A DNA stretch of 7,383 nucleotides from Pseudomonadota bacterium. GTDB taxonomy: Bacteria > Pseudomonadota > Alphaproteobacteria > Micropepsales > Micropepsaceae. The stretch spans positions 1 to 7,383 of the forward strand of contig JANYBR010000493.1 in assembly GCA_025360685.1 (NCBI GenBank), read 5' to 3'. Under the pieces are notes generated by a model. The model was not told where the DNA came from. It did no database searches and saw nothing but the letters and a program-made list of their open reading frames with translations. Below are positions 1 to 6,312 of the stretch, piece by piece. The translations under genes were made by a program, and so were the position numbers. Numbering within the stretch: the stretch's first letter is position 1; every line of letters starts with the position of its first letter.

Positions 1-369
1 AAGCACACGGGCGACGGCATCATGGCCGTGTTCCATTCGGCGGCATCCGCCGTTCGCTGCGGCATGAACGTGCAGCAGAAGATCTCGCAGCATCGCAGCG
101 AGCATCCTGAACATCCGCTCCAGCTGCGCATCGGTCTGGCTGCGGGAGAACCGATCGAGCATCACAACGATCTATTCGGCTCGACGGTCCAGCTCGCCGC
201 ACGGCTGTGTGCCTATGCCGATCCGGAACAGATATTGATGTCGAATGCGGTGGCGGAATTGTGCATCGGCAAAGCGCTGCCGCTACGGGACGTCGGACGC
301 GTATCGCTCAAGGGCTTCGATCAGCCGGTCCATGTTCACAGTATCGGCTTGGCCGCCGGGACCGCGTAA
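1..369 (+). CDS. Class III adenylate/guanylate cyclase, C-terminal part (5' end outside window)
   Basis: The frame is open from base 1 and ends in TAA, giving 122 visible residues, so the ATG at 22 is internal. Class III cyclases convert ATP (or GTP) to the cyclic nucleotide and pyrophosphate. The visible part starts inside the catalytic domain with KHTGDGIMAVF (residues 1-11): Asp5 fits the second metal-binding Asp, and Lys1 sits where the adenine-selecting Lys is found. NDLFGSTVQLAARLC (56-70) carries Asp57 and the transition-state Arg68. Together Lys and Asp favour ATP over GTP. Where most members have Asn (VNxAAR) this one has Gln64. The tail (LKGFDQPVHVHSI) is the usual end of the domain, so nothing follows the cyclase module. 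The first metal Asp and any N-terminal sensor lie outside the window. The gene converges on the 77-residue membrane protein gene, with 9 bp between stop codons. Confidence 0.9.
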   Translation, partial: KHTGDGIMAVFHSAASAVRCGMNVQQKISQHRSEHPEHPLQLRIGLAAGEPIEHHNDLFGSTVQLAARLCAYADPEQILMSNAVAELCIGKALPLRDVGRVSLKGFDQPVHVHSIGLAAGTA

Positions 370-378
370 CACTCTGAG

Positions 379-612
379 TCAGAGAGCGCCGTCGGCTTCC
401 AGCCGTTTGCACAGCGCGACCGCGACGTCCTTCGTCATTCGCTGGCCGTCGTCCAAACCGATCTGTGTGTTGCGCACGACGCAAGCGTGGAGCTTGGGAT
501 CGAGGCGGTCGGCAAGCGCCGACACCAGTCCATAACCGGCCAGCACGAAGATGGCCGCTATGGCGGCGAGACCCACATAGATTTCGACTCTGGCAAGCGT
601 GCCCTTGCGCAT
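379..612 (-). CDS. Small single-span membrane protein, 77 aa, unknown function
   Basis: I do not recognise a family. The protein starts with a short basic N-terminus (MRKGTLAR), followed by one hydrophobic segment at about residues 11-34 (IYVGLAAIAAIFVLAGYGLVSALA). A soluble tail of about 43 residues follows, with two cysteines (Cys44 and Cys68) and mixed charge. By the positive-inside rule the tail would be periplasmic, where the two cysteines could form a disulfide; this is inference. The ATG start is preceded by a purine-rich stretch (GGGGAAAGGA) about 11 nt upstream, a slightly long spacing. The gene lies 78 bp downstream of the PPK2 stop on the same strand and may be co-transcribed with it. 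The membrane pattern, the ribosome-binding site and the fit between two neighbours support a real gene, but homology is unknown to me. Confidence 0.6.
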   Translation of the reverse strand: MRKGTLARVEIYVGLAAIAAIFVLAGYGLVSALADRLDPKLHACVVRNTQIGLDDGQRMTKDVAVALCKRLEADGAL

Positions 613-661
613 GAAGCGCGCAGTCCTTTCCCCGATTGAGAGCTATCCTTAGCACAGACGG

Positions 662-680
662 GGCGGACCGGAAGGCCGCC
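662..680 (-). other. Small GC-rich hairpin downstream of the PPK2 gene
   Basis: GGCGG (662-666) and CCGCC (676-680) pair, with an inner CC/GG extension, one bulged base and a four-base loop. The structure begins about 10 bases past the PPK2 stop codon. It has no T-run on either strand, so it is not a typical intrinsic terminator. It may stabilise an mRNA 3' end or be a chance structure in GC-rich DNA. Confidence 0.2.
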
Positions 681-690
681 GGACGGAACT

Positions 691-1467
691 TCACTCGGCA
701 ATCGGCGCGCCCTCACGCCAGGGAAAGACGACTGTCCGATTCGGGTGGATCAGCTTCTTGTTCTTGTGCGGATAGGAAAAGCCGGCCAGCAGATCGCGCA
801 GGAATTCGAGCCGTGCGATCTTCTTGGTGTCGGTATGAACCACGTGCCAGGGCGCAGCGGCGTGGCTGGTGCGGCGGAACATCTCGTCGCGCGCGCGCGA
901 ATACTCGTCCCACATCTTTGTCGCGCAGGCGTCGATCGGCGAGACCTTCCAGCTCTTCAGCGGGCTCTTCTGGCGCGCGGCAAGCCGCTTCTTCTGCTCT
1001 TTCTTGGAGATATCGAGATAGTATTTGCGCAACTCGATGCCGTCGCGCACCAGCATCTTCTCGAAGCGCACGACATTTTCGGTGAAGGACTCGACCTGGT
1101 CTTCGCTGGCAAAGCCCATCACGCGTTCGACTCCGGCCCGGTTGTACCAGGACCGGTTGAAGACGACGAACTCGTCGGCGCCCGGCAGGAAGCGCACGAA
1201 ACGTTGGAAGTACCACTGCGACTCCTCGCGATCCGACGGCTTGTTCGGCGCGTGCACGCGCGTATCGCGCGGGCTCATATGCTCAGTGAGCCGCTTGATC
1301 GCGCCGTCCTTGCCGGCGCCGTCCCGGCCTTCGACGATGATCAGTACGCGCGCGTTCGTCTTCAACAGGTGGCGCTGCAGCTTGACGAGTTCGATCTGGA
1401 GAGCGAGGAGCTCGCGCTTGTAGTGGCCGTCACGGCCATTGTCGTCATCGTCGTCGTTGTCGGGCAT
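691..1467 (-). CDS. ppk2: Polyphosphate kinase 2 (PPK2 family), 258 aa
   Basis: PPK2 enzymes move phosphate between polyphosphate and nucleotides, usually making ADP/ATP or GDP/GTP from polyphosphate in the cytoplasm. The protein opens with an acidic run (MPDNDDDDDNGRDG), then the family's YKRELLALQIELVKLQ helix (16-31), Walker A GRDGAGKDG (47-55), the PSDREESQWYFQRFV segment (77-91), the Walker B-like FNRSWYNRAGVE (103-114) and the lid region with KSPLKSWKVSPID (167-179). APWHVV (205-210) and the closing KKIARL are also typical. Length and motifs fit the single-domain class I type. I chose the ATG at 1467 because GAGAGGGAG lies just upstream at good spacing; the longer in-frame TTG at 1518 adds 17 residues that do not look like the family. 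Residue 104 is Asn where I expect Asp in most relatives. The gene starts 52 bp after the upstream ABC ATPase stop on the same strand, so co-transcription is possible. Confidence 0.93.
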   Translation of the reverse strand: MPDNDDDDDNGRDGHYKRELLALQIELVKLQRHLLKTNARVLIIVEGRDGAGKDGAIKRLTEHMSPRDTRVHAPNKPSDREESQWYFQRFVRFLPGADEFVVFNRSWYNRAGVERVMGFASEDQVESFTENVVRFEKMLVRDGIELRKYYLDISKKEQKKRLAARQKSPLKSWKVSPIDACATKMWDEYSRARDEMFRRTSHAAAPWHVVHTDTKKIARLEFLRDLLAGFSYPHKNKKLIHPNRTVVFPWREGAPIAE

Positions 1468-1519
1468 CGCGTTCTCCCTCTCTGCGTCGATTAGAGTGGG
1501 ACAAAACCCGAAGGGCAAG

Positions 1520-2296
1520 TCAGAGCCGCTGCCACGGCGTCAGTGCGCCGCGTCCGCCGGAGGGATCTTTCGTGCGCAGTGCGGCGATGCCGAAGACTTG
1601 CGCCAGAAGCCGATCAGACAGGGCAGCTTCGGGCGCACCCTGTCCTGCAACGCAACCCCCGTCGAGTATGACGATGGCGTCGCAGTGGCGCGAGGCGAGC
1701 GCAAGATCGTGCAGCGTGACCGCGACCGCGGTACCGCGTGATGCCTCTTCCCGCAGCAGCTCCATCAGGCGAAGCTGGTGCGACGGGTCGAGATATGCCG
1801 CCGGCTCGTCCGCGAGGAGAATTGGCGCCGAGGTGGCCAGAGCCCGGGCAAACAGTACGCGCGCGCGTTCGCCGGCCGACAATTCGTCCATGCGCCTTGC
1901 GCCGAACTGAAGCGCATCGCAGCGCTCCAGCGCCGCGTCGACGGCGAATGCATCGACGGACGAGAGTGCCGCGAACAGCGCGCGATGCGGCAAGCGTCCA
2001 AGTGATACAAGCTGGCGCGCGCGGATCGGCCAGTGCGCATCGGCGCCCTGCGGCAGGTAGGCGACGGTCCGCGCGAGCCCCTCGCGCGACCATTGCGCCA
2101 GCGGCTTGTCCAACACGCGAACCGTTCCGCTCGCGATCTTCATCAGGTCAAGCGCCGCACGCAACAGGGTGGTCTTGCCTGCGCCGTTGGGCCCGACGAC
2201 GCCGGTGACCGCGCCTTTCGCGAACGACGCCGACACGTCGGACAGGACGACACGCGCTCCATAGGCGGCCGAGACATGCTCGAATACGACGCTCAC
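1520..2296 (-). CDS. btuD: ABC transporter ATP-binding protein of the cobalamin/siderophore/heme importer type (BtuD-like)
   Basis: This cytoplasmic ATPase subunit of 258 aa powers import through the permease encoded just upstream. All ABC elements are visible: Walker A GPNGAGKTT (35-43), Q-loop Gln83 in YLPQG, signature LSAGERAR (139-146), Walker B ILLADEP (159-165) with catalytic Glu164, D-loop YLD (168-170) and the switch His196 in TLHD. The signature has Ala in place of the usual second-position Gly (LSGGE). The start codon is GTG, and it overlaps the permease TGA as GTGA, which implies translational coupling; GGAG lies 6 nt upstream of the GTG. Sequence alone cannot separate BtuD from FecE or HmuV ATPases. 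The cobalamin assignment comes from the riboswitch in front of the permease gene. Confidence 0.92.
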   Translation of the reverse strand: MSVVFEHVSAAYGARVVLSDVSASFAKGAVTGVVGPNGAGKTTLLRAALDLMKIASGTVRVLDKPLAQWSREGLARTVAYLPQGADAHWPIRARQLVSLGRLPHRALFAALSSVDAFAVDAALERCDALQFGARRMDELSAGERARVLFARALATSAPILLADEPAAYLDPSHQLRLMELLREEASRGTAVAVTLHDLALASRHCDAIVILDGGCVAGQGAPEAALSDRLLAQVFGIAALRTKDPSGGRGALTPWQRL

Positions 2297-3318
2297 GACT
2301 CGCTCCGCAGACGGATTATCAGCCAGAGAAAGAATGGCGCGCCCAGCATGGCGGTGACAACGCCGAGCAGAAGTTGACCGTCCGGCGCAATCAGGCGCAC
2401 CGCAATGTCCGCTGCCGTCACGAGCACCGCACCGCCGAGCGCCGACGGCAGGATCAGCCGCGACGGTTCATAGCCGTAAAAGCGCCGCAGGACATGCGGC
2501 ACGACAAGTCCGACAAAACTGACCGCGCCGGCCGCCGCTGTCGCAGCGCCGGTGGCGAGCGCTACGCCGACCACCACCCTGCCGCGCACCGACGCGACAT
2601 CGATGCCCAGACTTTGCGCCGCTTCCTCGCCAAGCGTCAGCGCATCCAGCCCGCGCGAAGCGGTGAGAAGCAGCGCGATGCCGATGACCGTCAGCGGCGC
2701 GGAAAAGGCAAGATCGCTGAGCGTGCGATCCTTCAGCGAACCCATCATCCACAACACCATCTCGCTCATGGCATAGGGGTTCTGCGCGAAGGACAGTGCG
2801 AGCGCCGTCATCGCCGTCGCCAAACTCGCGATCGCGACCCCAGCGAGAACCAGCGCCATCGCACCGGCACCACCGCGCGACAAAAGATAGAGGATGCCCG
2901 CCGACAGAAGCGCCCCGGTCACGGCAAAGGCGGGAAGCAGGAATGCGCTCGATGCGGCGAGGCCGAAATAAAGCGCCAGGACGGCGCCAAGCCCGGCGGA
3001 TGAGGTCACGCCCGTCACGCCGGGTTCGGCGAGTGGATTGCGGAACAGGCCCTGCAACGCAGCACCGCTCGCGCCCAGTGCAGCGCCGACGACGAGCGCC
3101 AATGCCGCGCGCGGCAGGCGGATCTCGCGCGCGATCACGCCCGCAGCGCCATGTCCGGAGAGCAGCCCGCCGAATAACGCGCCAGGCGACAGATTGGACG
3201 ATCCGAGCAGAAACGAAATCGCGAAGAACAGGACGACCAGCATGCAAAGCACGACCGTCGCCATTTTGGCGCCATCTGCGACGGTTGCTGGCCGTTCGAT
3301 TGATACCGCTCTTTGCAT
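2293..3318 (-). CDS. btuC: FecCD/BtuC-family inner-membrane permease, probable cobalamin importer
   Basis: The 341-residue protein is very hydrophobic, consistent with the roughly ten membrane segments of this family, and would form the translocation channel as a homodimer. Family motifs are clear: RLPRAALALVVGAALG (67-82), SGAALQGLFRNPLAEPG (84-100), MVLWMMGSL (187-195), LTLGEEAAQSLG (227-238), GLVVPHVLRRFYG (270-282) and the C-terminal GVVTAMLGAPFFLWLI (319-334). I chose the ATG at 3318 because GGGAG lies 5 nt upstream; an in-frame TTG at 3330 and GTG at 3324 are possible but would place the start in or before that Shine-Dalgarno sequence. The stop overlaps the downstream ATPase start (GTGA). 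A cobalamin riboswitch occupies the leader, which is the main reason to name the substrate as B12 and not a siderophore or heme. Confidence 0.92.
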   Translation of the reverse strand: MQRAVSIERPATVADGAKMATVVLCMLVVLFFAISFLLGSSNLSPGALFGGLLSGHGAAGVIAREIRLPRAALALVVGAALGASGAALQGLFRNPLAEPGVTGVTSSAGLGAVLALYFGLAASSAFLLPAFAVTGALLSAGILYLLSRGGAGAMALVLAGVAIASLATAMTALALSFAQNPYAMSEMVLWMMGSLKDRTLSDLAFSAPLTVIGIALLLTASRGLDALTLGEEAAQSLGIDVASVRGRVVVGVALATGAATAAAGAVSFVGLVVPHVLRRFYGYEPSRLILPSALGGAVLVTAADIAVRLIAPDGQLLLGVVTAMLGAPFFLWLIIRLRSES

Positions 3319-3375
3319 GTCCACTCCCAAGAGTCGCCTCTTGCGGAGAACCGCAGACCGCGCGCCAACCCCGGC
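3319..3375 (-). promoter_or_regulatory. Expression platform of the cobalamin riboswitch, with the btuC ribosome-binding site
   Basis: Between the aptamer and the btuC ATG the minus strand can form TGCGG-TTCT-CCGCA (3355-3342) and, next to it, AAGAG-GCGA-CTCTT (3342-3329). The second hairpin leaves the Shine-Dalgarno GGGAG (3328-3324) free. The same ACTC bases can instead pair with GAGT in ACTC-TTGG-GAGT (3334-3323), which traps the Shine-Dalgarno in a hairpin. The two hairpins share bases and exclude one another. No hairpin followed by a T-run is present, so control of translation initiation is more likely than transcription termination. The stems are short (4-5 bp), so the exact switch is a hypothesis. 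Confidence 0.5.
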
Positions 3376-3525
3376 ACGCGGACGGACGACTGCGGCGGCA
3401 GGTTTCCTGGCTCACGGCGGTCACATCCGCCTTCCCGGTTTCCCAGTGGCATTCGAATGTGCATTGCGCCGTTTACAGTTGCGGGGGCAGCCGCGGCTTG
3501 AACCGCGTTCCCTAGTCCGTCGCGT
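3376..3525 (-). promoter_or_regulatory. Cobalamin (vitamin B12) riboswitch aptamer
   Basis: Read on the minus strand, the element has the conserved cobalamin aptamer blocks in order: AGGGAA (3513-3508), CTGCCCCCGCAACTGTAA (3490-3473), GCCACTGGGAAACCGG (3450-3435) and GAGCCAGGAAACCTGCC (3413-3397, the B12-box region). A closing P1 stem is formed by ACGCGACGGAC (3525-3515) with GTCCGTCCGCGT (3387-3376), 11 pairs with one bulged C, which sets the boundaries. The extra arm around GCCACTGGGAAACC suggests the larger adenosylcobalamin-type class. Such RNAs bind cobalamin and normally reduce expression of the gene downstream, here the BtuC-like permease 57 nt away. Unusually, the aptamer begins 11 nt after the stop codon of the binding-protein gene on the same strand, so it is intercistronic. 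Confidence 0.95.
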
Positions 3526-3536
3526 CGGCGACAGTT

Positions 3537-4433
3537 CTAGTTGCGGGCTTGCCGCTTCGCAAGCGCGCGCGCCTTGCGGCCAAGGTCGGAGAAGGTCTTC
3601 GCCGCATCGGCCGACCACGGGCCGGGACAGGAGAGCGGCAACAAGGACGCCCATGCCGAATAAGTGCGGCCCTCGAGCGATCTCAAAGCGGGATGGTGCT
3701 GGACGAGAACCGCATGCGAGTCTTCGGCACCACGCGCGCCGCCGAAGATCAGCAGCTCAGGCGCCGCCGCGATCACCGCTTCCACCGGAATCGTGCCGGA
3801 ACGCGTCGGCCGCATGCCCGGCGCGGCATCCACCAGCCCGGCAACAGCCATCAAGTCCTGCGTGACGGGGTCGGTGGAGGTATAGCCGTTCGGCTCATAC
3901 AGCAAAGCGTGCACGGCCGGCCGTTGCGCCGACGCTCGAACAGTCGCGAGCTTCACGTCCATTTCCGACAGCATCGCTTGCGCCTCGTCCTTCGCGCCGA
4001 GCTTTTCTCCGAGCATCAACGTCGTCTTTTGGATGTCCGCAATCGAGTTGGACCATGGCACGTCGAGCACCGGCACGCGCAGCGCAAGCAGATTGGCGTG
4101 CAGACGCGGCATGGTGCTCTCGTACATCACCACCAGATCCGGATGCAGGTTGAGAACCGTTTCCGTCGAAGGACGGATCTGCACGATACCGCCTACCTTG
4201 TCGGCGATGGTAGAAACCACCGGATGACGATCACCCGCTTCGAACGACAGCGCCGCGATATGTTCGCGCGGCACCAGCCGGAAGACATATTCATCGGTGC
4301 ACAGAAACGTTGAAACGACATGTTGCGGAGCTGCAACAGATGCACTAGTGCAAAAAAATAATAGAGCGCAAGCGATCGAGAAGCCCGCAAAGCGACGCAA
4401 CGCGCACTTGCAACGTGTAACGTTGCCTACCAT
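3537..4433 (-). CDS. btuF: Periplasmic cobalamin-type substrate-binding protein (BtuF-like)
   Basis: The 298-residue protein has an N-terminal signal (basic start with ALRRF, hydrophobic 18-30, likely cleavage after SVA at residue 34) and no convincing lipobox, so it should be a soluble periplasmic protein. The mature part fits the Peripla_BP_2/TroA-like fold: VVSTFLCTDEYVFRLVPREHIAALS (39-63), the RPSTETVLNLHPDLVV stretch (87-102), the linker helix around residues 128-150, PELLIFGG (225-232), and the C-terminal HPAL and CPGPW motifs (247-250, 269-273). It would deliver substrate to the BtuC-like permease. The ATG at 4433 has only a weak upstream purine match (CAGG). The family also includes siderophore and heme binders; B12 is inferred from the adjacent riboswitch and the btuCD genes. 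Its start lies 27 bp from the divergent protease gene, and its stop directly precedes the riboswitch. Confidence 0.88.
   Translation of the reverse strand: MVGNVTRCKCALRRFAGFSIACALLFFCTSASVAAPQHVVSTFLCTDEYVFRLVPREHIAALSFEAGDRHPVVSTIADKVGGIVQIRPSTETVLNLHPDLVVMYESTMPRLHANLLALRVPVLDVPWSNSIADIQKTTLMLGEKLGAKDEAQAMLSEMDVKLATVRASAQRPAVHALLYEPNGYTSTDPVTQDLMAVAGLVDAAPGMRPTRSGTIPVEAVIAAAPELLIFGGARGAEDSHAVLVQHHPALRSLEGRTYSAWASLLPLSCPGPWSADAAKTFSDLGRKARALAKRQARN
4410..4426. repeat. Perfect 6-bp inverted repeat in the first codons of the btuF-like gene
   Basis: GCAACG (4410-4415) and CGTTGC (4421-4426) are perfect inverted copies separated by TGTAA. The site covers codons 3-8 of the btuF-like gene and ends 34 bp upstream of the divergent protease start. 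Its spacing would suit a dimeric regulator, and the location suits control of either gene. A 6-bp arm can arise by chance, so this is only a candidate operator. Confidence 0.25.
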
Positions 4434-4460
4434 GTACGGCCTGCATTTCGAGGAACAATC

Positions 4461-6308
4461 ATGCGCACTCTTCTGGTCGCCATCGCCTTGGCAACGCTTT
4501 CGTCTACGTCCTCGTTGGCTGCAACGCCAGCTGAAATTCTCGACTCAAACAGAGCTGCCTCCGGCGGCGACGCCTGGAACGGCAAAGCCGCCGTCCGTCT
4601 CCGATATGACTATGTGGGCCAGGGCCTGATCGGCAAGGCGGGCGGCACATCGGACCTGAAAGATGGCCGCTTCGAACAGGAATTCGTCGTCGGTCCACAA
4701 AAAGGCGCCAATGGCTTTGATGGGACGCATGTCTGGAACAAGGATAATTCCGGAATCGTCACCTTGCAGGAAGGCGGCGACGCGATACCCCTTGCTGTCA
4801 ACAACGCCTATCGCAACGCCAATCAGTGGTGGACGAGCAGTCGTGGCGGCGCAGATATTGAACCGGCGGGTGAGAAATCCGAAGGCGGCACAACTTATGA
4901 CGTTCTGATCGTGACGCCTAAGGGCGGCGCGCCGTTCGATGCCTGGTTCGATGCCAAGTCGCACCTTCTTTATCGAATCGCCGAGCGGCAGGGCGGCGTC
5001 ATGGTGACGACCACCACGACGAACTATCGGGTCTACGACGGAACGCTGCAGGCCGTCGACACGTCGATCAACAACGGCAATCCAAAATACGATACGCACA
5101 TGACTCTCACGTCAGTGACGTTTCAGCCGAATTCGGACTCCGCTGCATACGCGATGCCCCCGTCCGCCAGGGTGGCGGATTTCGCCATCCTAGGCGGCGC
5201 CCATTCGGTGACGTTTCCATTCGACCTCATCAACAATCACATCCATGCCCATGTCATGATAAACGGCAAAGGTCCGTACTACTTCGTCTTCGACACGGGC
5301 GGCGTGAACATCCTGACGCCGGAGCTTGCCAAGGAACTCGGCGCCAAGATCGAAGGCGAGAGCGAAGTGCGCGGCGCCGGAGAAGGCACCTCGACCGCGG
5401 GACTGACGCATGTGGACGAAATCAATCTGAGCGGCGCCCAGGTTAAGGATCAACTCTTCATGGCCTATGCCCTCGACTCGCTTTATCCGAGCAGCGGCAC
5501 GCACATGCAGGGCATGGTCGGTTATGAAGTGTTCCGCCGCTTCGTGACGCGGATTGACTACGGTGCCAGGACCGTCAGCCTGATCGATCCGAAATATTTC
5601 GATTCCGCGGCTGCGGGCAAGCCGGTAAAAATTGCCTTCAACGGAAATGCTGCGATCGTCGAAGGCAGCTATAACGGCATCCCGGGCAAGTTCCAGATCG
5701 ACACGGGCGCGCGCAGCTCCTTGACCCTGGACGCACCGTTCGTCGCGGCCCACAATCTGCGCGCCAATGCGGCCATGGGCGTCGATGCGGTCGACGGTTG
5801 GGGCGTCGGCGGTCCGTCGCGCAGTCACATCGTTCGCGGTGGCATACTCAAGATCGGAACCTCGATCGAGGTCGACCATCCGGTCACGGGCATGGCCGCC
5901 GACACGGCCGGCGCAATGGCGGATCCGACGCTCGCGGCCAATGTTGGCGGCGGCATCCTGAAGCGCTTCATCGTCACCTTCGACTATGGCCACTCCACCA
6001 TGTACCTGAAGCCCGTGGTAGGCCCGGTCGAGGATCTCGATACCTATGACCGCGCCGGTACCTGGTTCAACGTCGCGCCGGACGGCTTCAACGTGGTCGC
6101 GGTCACGGCTGGCGGGCCGGCCGCTGTCGCCGGTCTCAAGGCGGGCGATGTCATCACGACCATCGATGGCAAGCCCGTCACCGGCATCGCCTTGCCCGAC
6201 GCACGGCAGCGCTTCCGCGACGATCCTATCGGCACCGTCGTGACACTGTCCGTCCAGCGCGCAGGCAAGCCCCTTGAAATCAAAGTGACGTTGAAGAACC
6301 AGATTTAG
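4461..6308 (+). CDS. Secreted two-unit aspartyl (retropepsin-like) protease with C-terminal PDZ domain
   Basis: The ATG is preceded by GAGGAA at good spacing. The 615-residue product has a signal peptide (cleavage near residue 20-21, SLA-AT), so it acts in the periplasm or at the surface. Residues 22-230 form a beta-rich N-terminal region with several Trp and a TTTTTNYR stretch, loosely like lipoprotein-carrier folds; I do not recognise it firmly. Two aspartyl protease units follow. The first has FVFDTGGVNILT (275-286) and GMVGYEVFRRFVTRIDY (351-367); the second has FQIDTGARSSLT (411-422) and GGGILKRFIVTFDY (497-509). Asp278 and Asp414 are the candidate catalytic pair. A PDZ domain occupies about 540-612 (AVAGLKAGDVITTIDGKPV), probably to bind substrate C-termini. 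The two DTG motifs in one chain suggest an internal pseudo-dimer. Substrates are unknown. The gene diverges from the btuF-like gene, but no functional link is evident. Confidence 0.88.
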   Translation: MRTLLVAIALATLSSTSSLAATPAEILDSNRAASGGDAWNGKAAVRLRYDYVGQGLIGKAGGTSDLKDGRFEQEFVVGPQKGANGFDGTHVWNKDNSGIVTLQEGGDAIPLAVNNAYRNANQWWTSSRGGADIEPAGEKSEGGTTYDVLIVTPKGGAPFDAWFDAKSHLLYRIAERQGGVMVTTTTTNYRVYDGTLQAVDTSINNGNPKYDTHMTLTSVTFQPNSDSAAYAMPPSARVADFAILGGAHSVTFPFDLINNHIHAHVMINGKGPYYFVFDTGGVNILTPELAKELGAKIEGESEVRGAGEGTSTAGLTHVDEINLSGAQVKDQLFMAYALDSLYPSSGTHMQGMVGYEVFRRFVTRIDYGARTVSLIDPKYFDSAAAGKPVKIAFNGNAAIVEGSYNGIPGKFQIDTGARSSLTLDAPFVAAHNLRANAAMGVDAVDGWGVGGPSRSHIVRGGILKIGTSIEVDHPVTGMAADTAGAMADPTLAANVGGGILKRFIVTFDYGHSTMYLKPVVGPVEDLDTYDRAGTWFNVAPDGFNVVAVTAGGPAAVAGLKAGDVITTIDGKPVTGIALPDARQRFRDDPIGTVVTLSVQRAGKPLEIKVTLKNQI

Positions 6309-6312
6309 TTTT

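Noticed and set aside
372..384. Perfect 6-bp inverted repeat CTCTGA/TCAGAG between the convergent genes
   Set aside because: The arms are separated by one base, so no hairpin can form, and there is no T-run; it is probably chance.
745..1494. A 249-codon open frame on the + strand opposite the PPK2 gene
   Set aside because: It is fully antisense to a gene with intact PPK2 motifs, resembles no family and has low-complexity valine-rich ends that mirror the Asp run of PPK2.
1468..1518. Extension of PPK2 to a TTG start at 1518
   Set aside because: The ATG at 1467 has a better ribosome-binding site and the added 17 residues have no family support.
1504..1519. CCC-TTC-GGG followed by TTTT on the minus strand just after the ABC ATPase stop, as a terminator
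   Set aside because: The stem is only 3-4 bp, too weak for an intrinsic terminator.
2374..3003. A 209-codon open frame on the + strand opposite the permease gene
   Set aside because: The product is extremely rich in Arg, Gln and His, as expected for the reverse of a hydrophobic membrane protein gene.
5190..5993. A 267-codon open frame on the minus strand opposite the aspartyl protease gene
   Set aside because: It is a shadow frame in GC-rich DNA, opposite a protein with clear DTG motifs, and has no recognisable domain.
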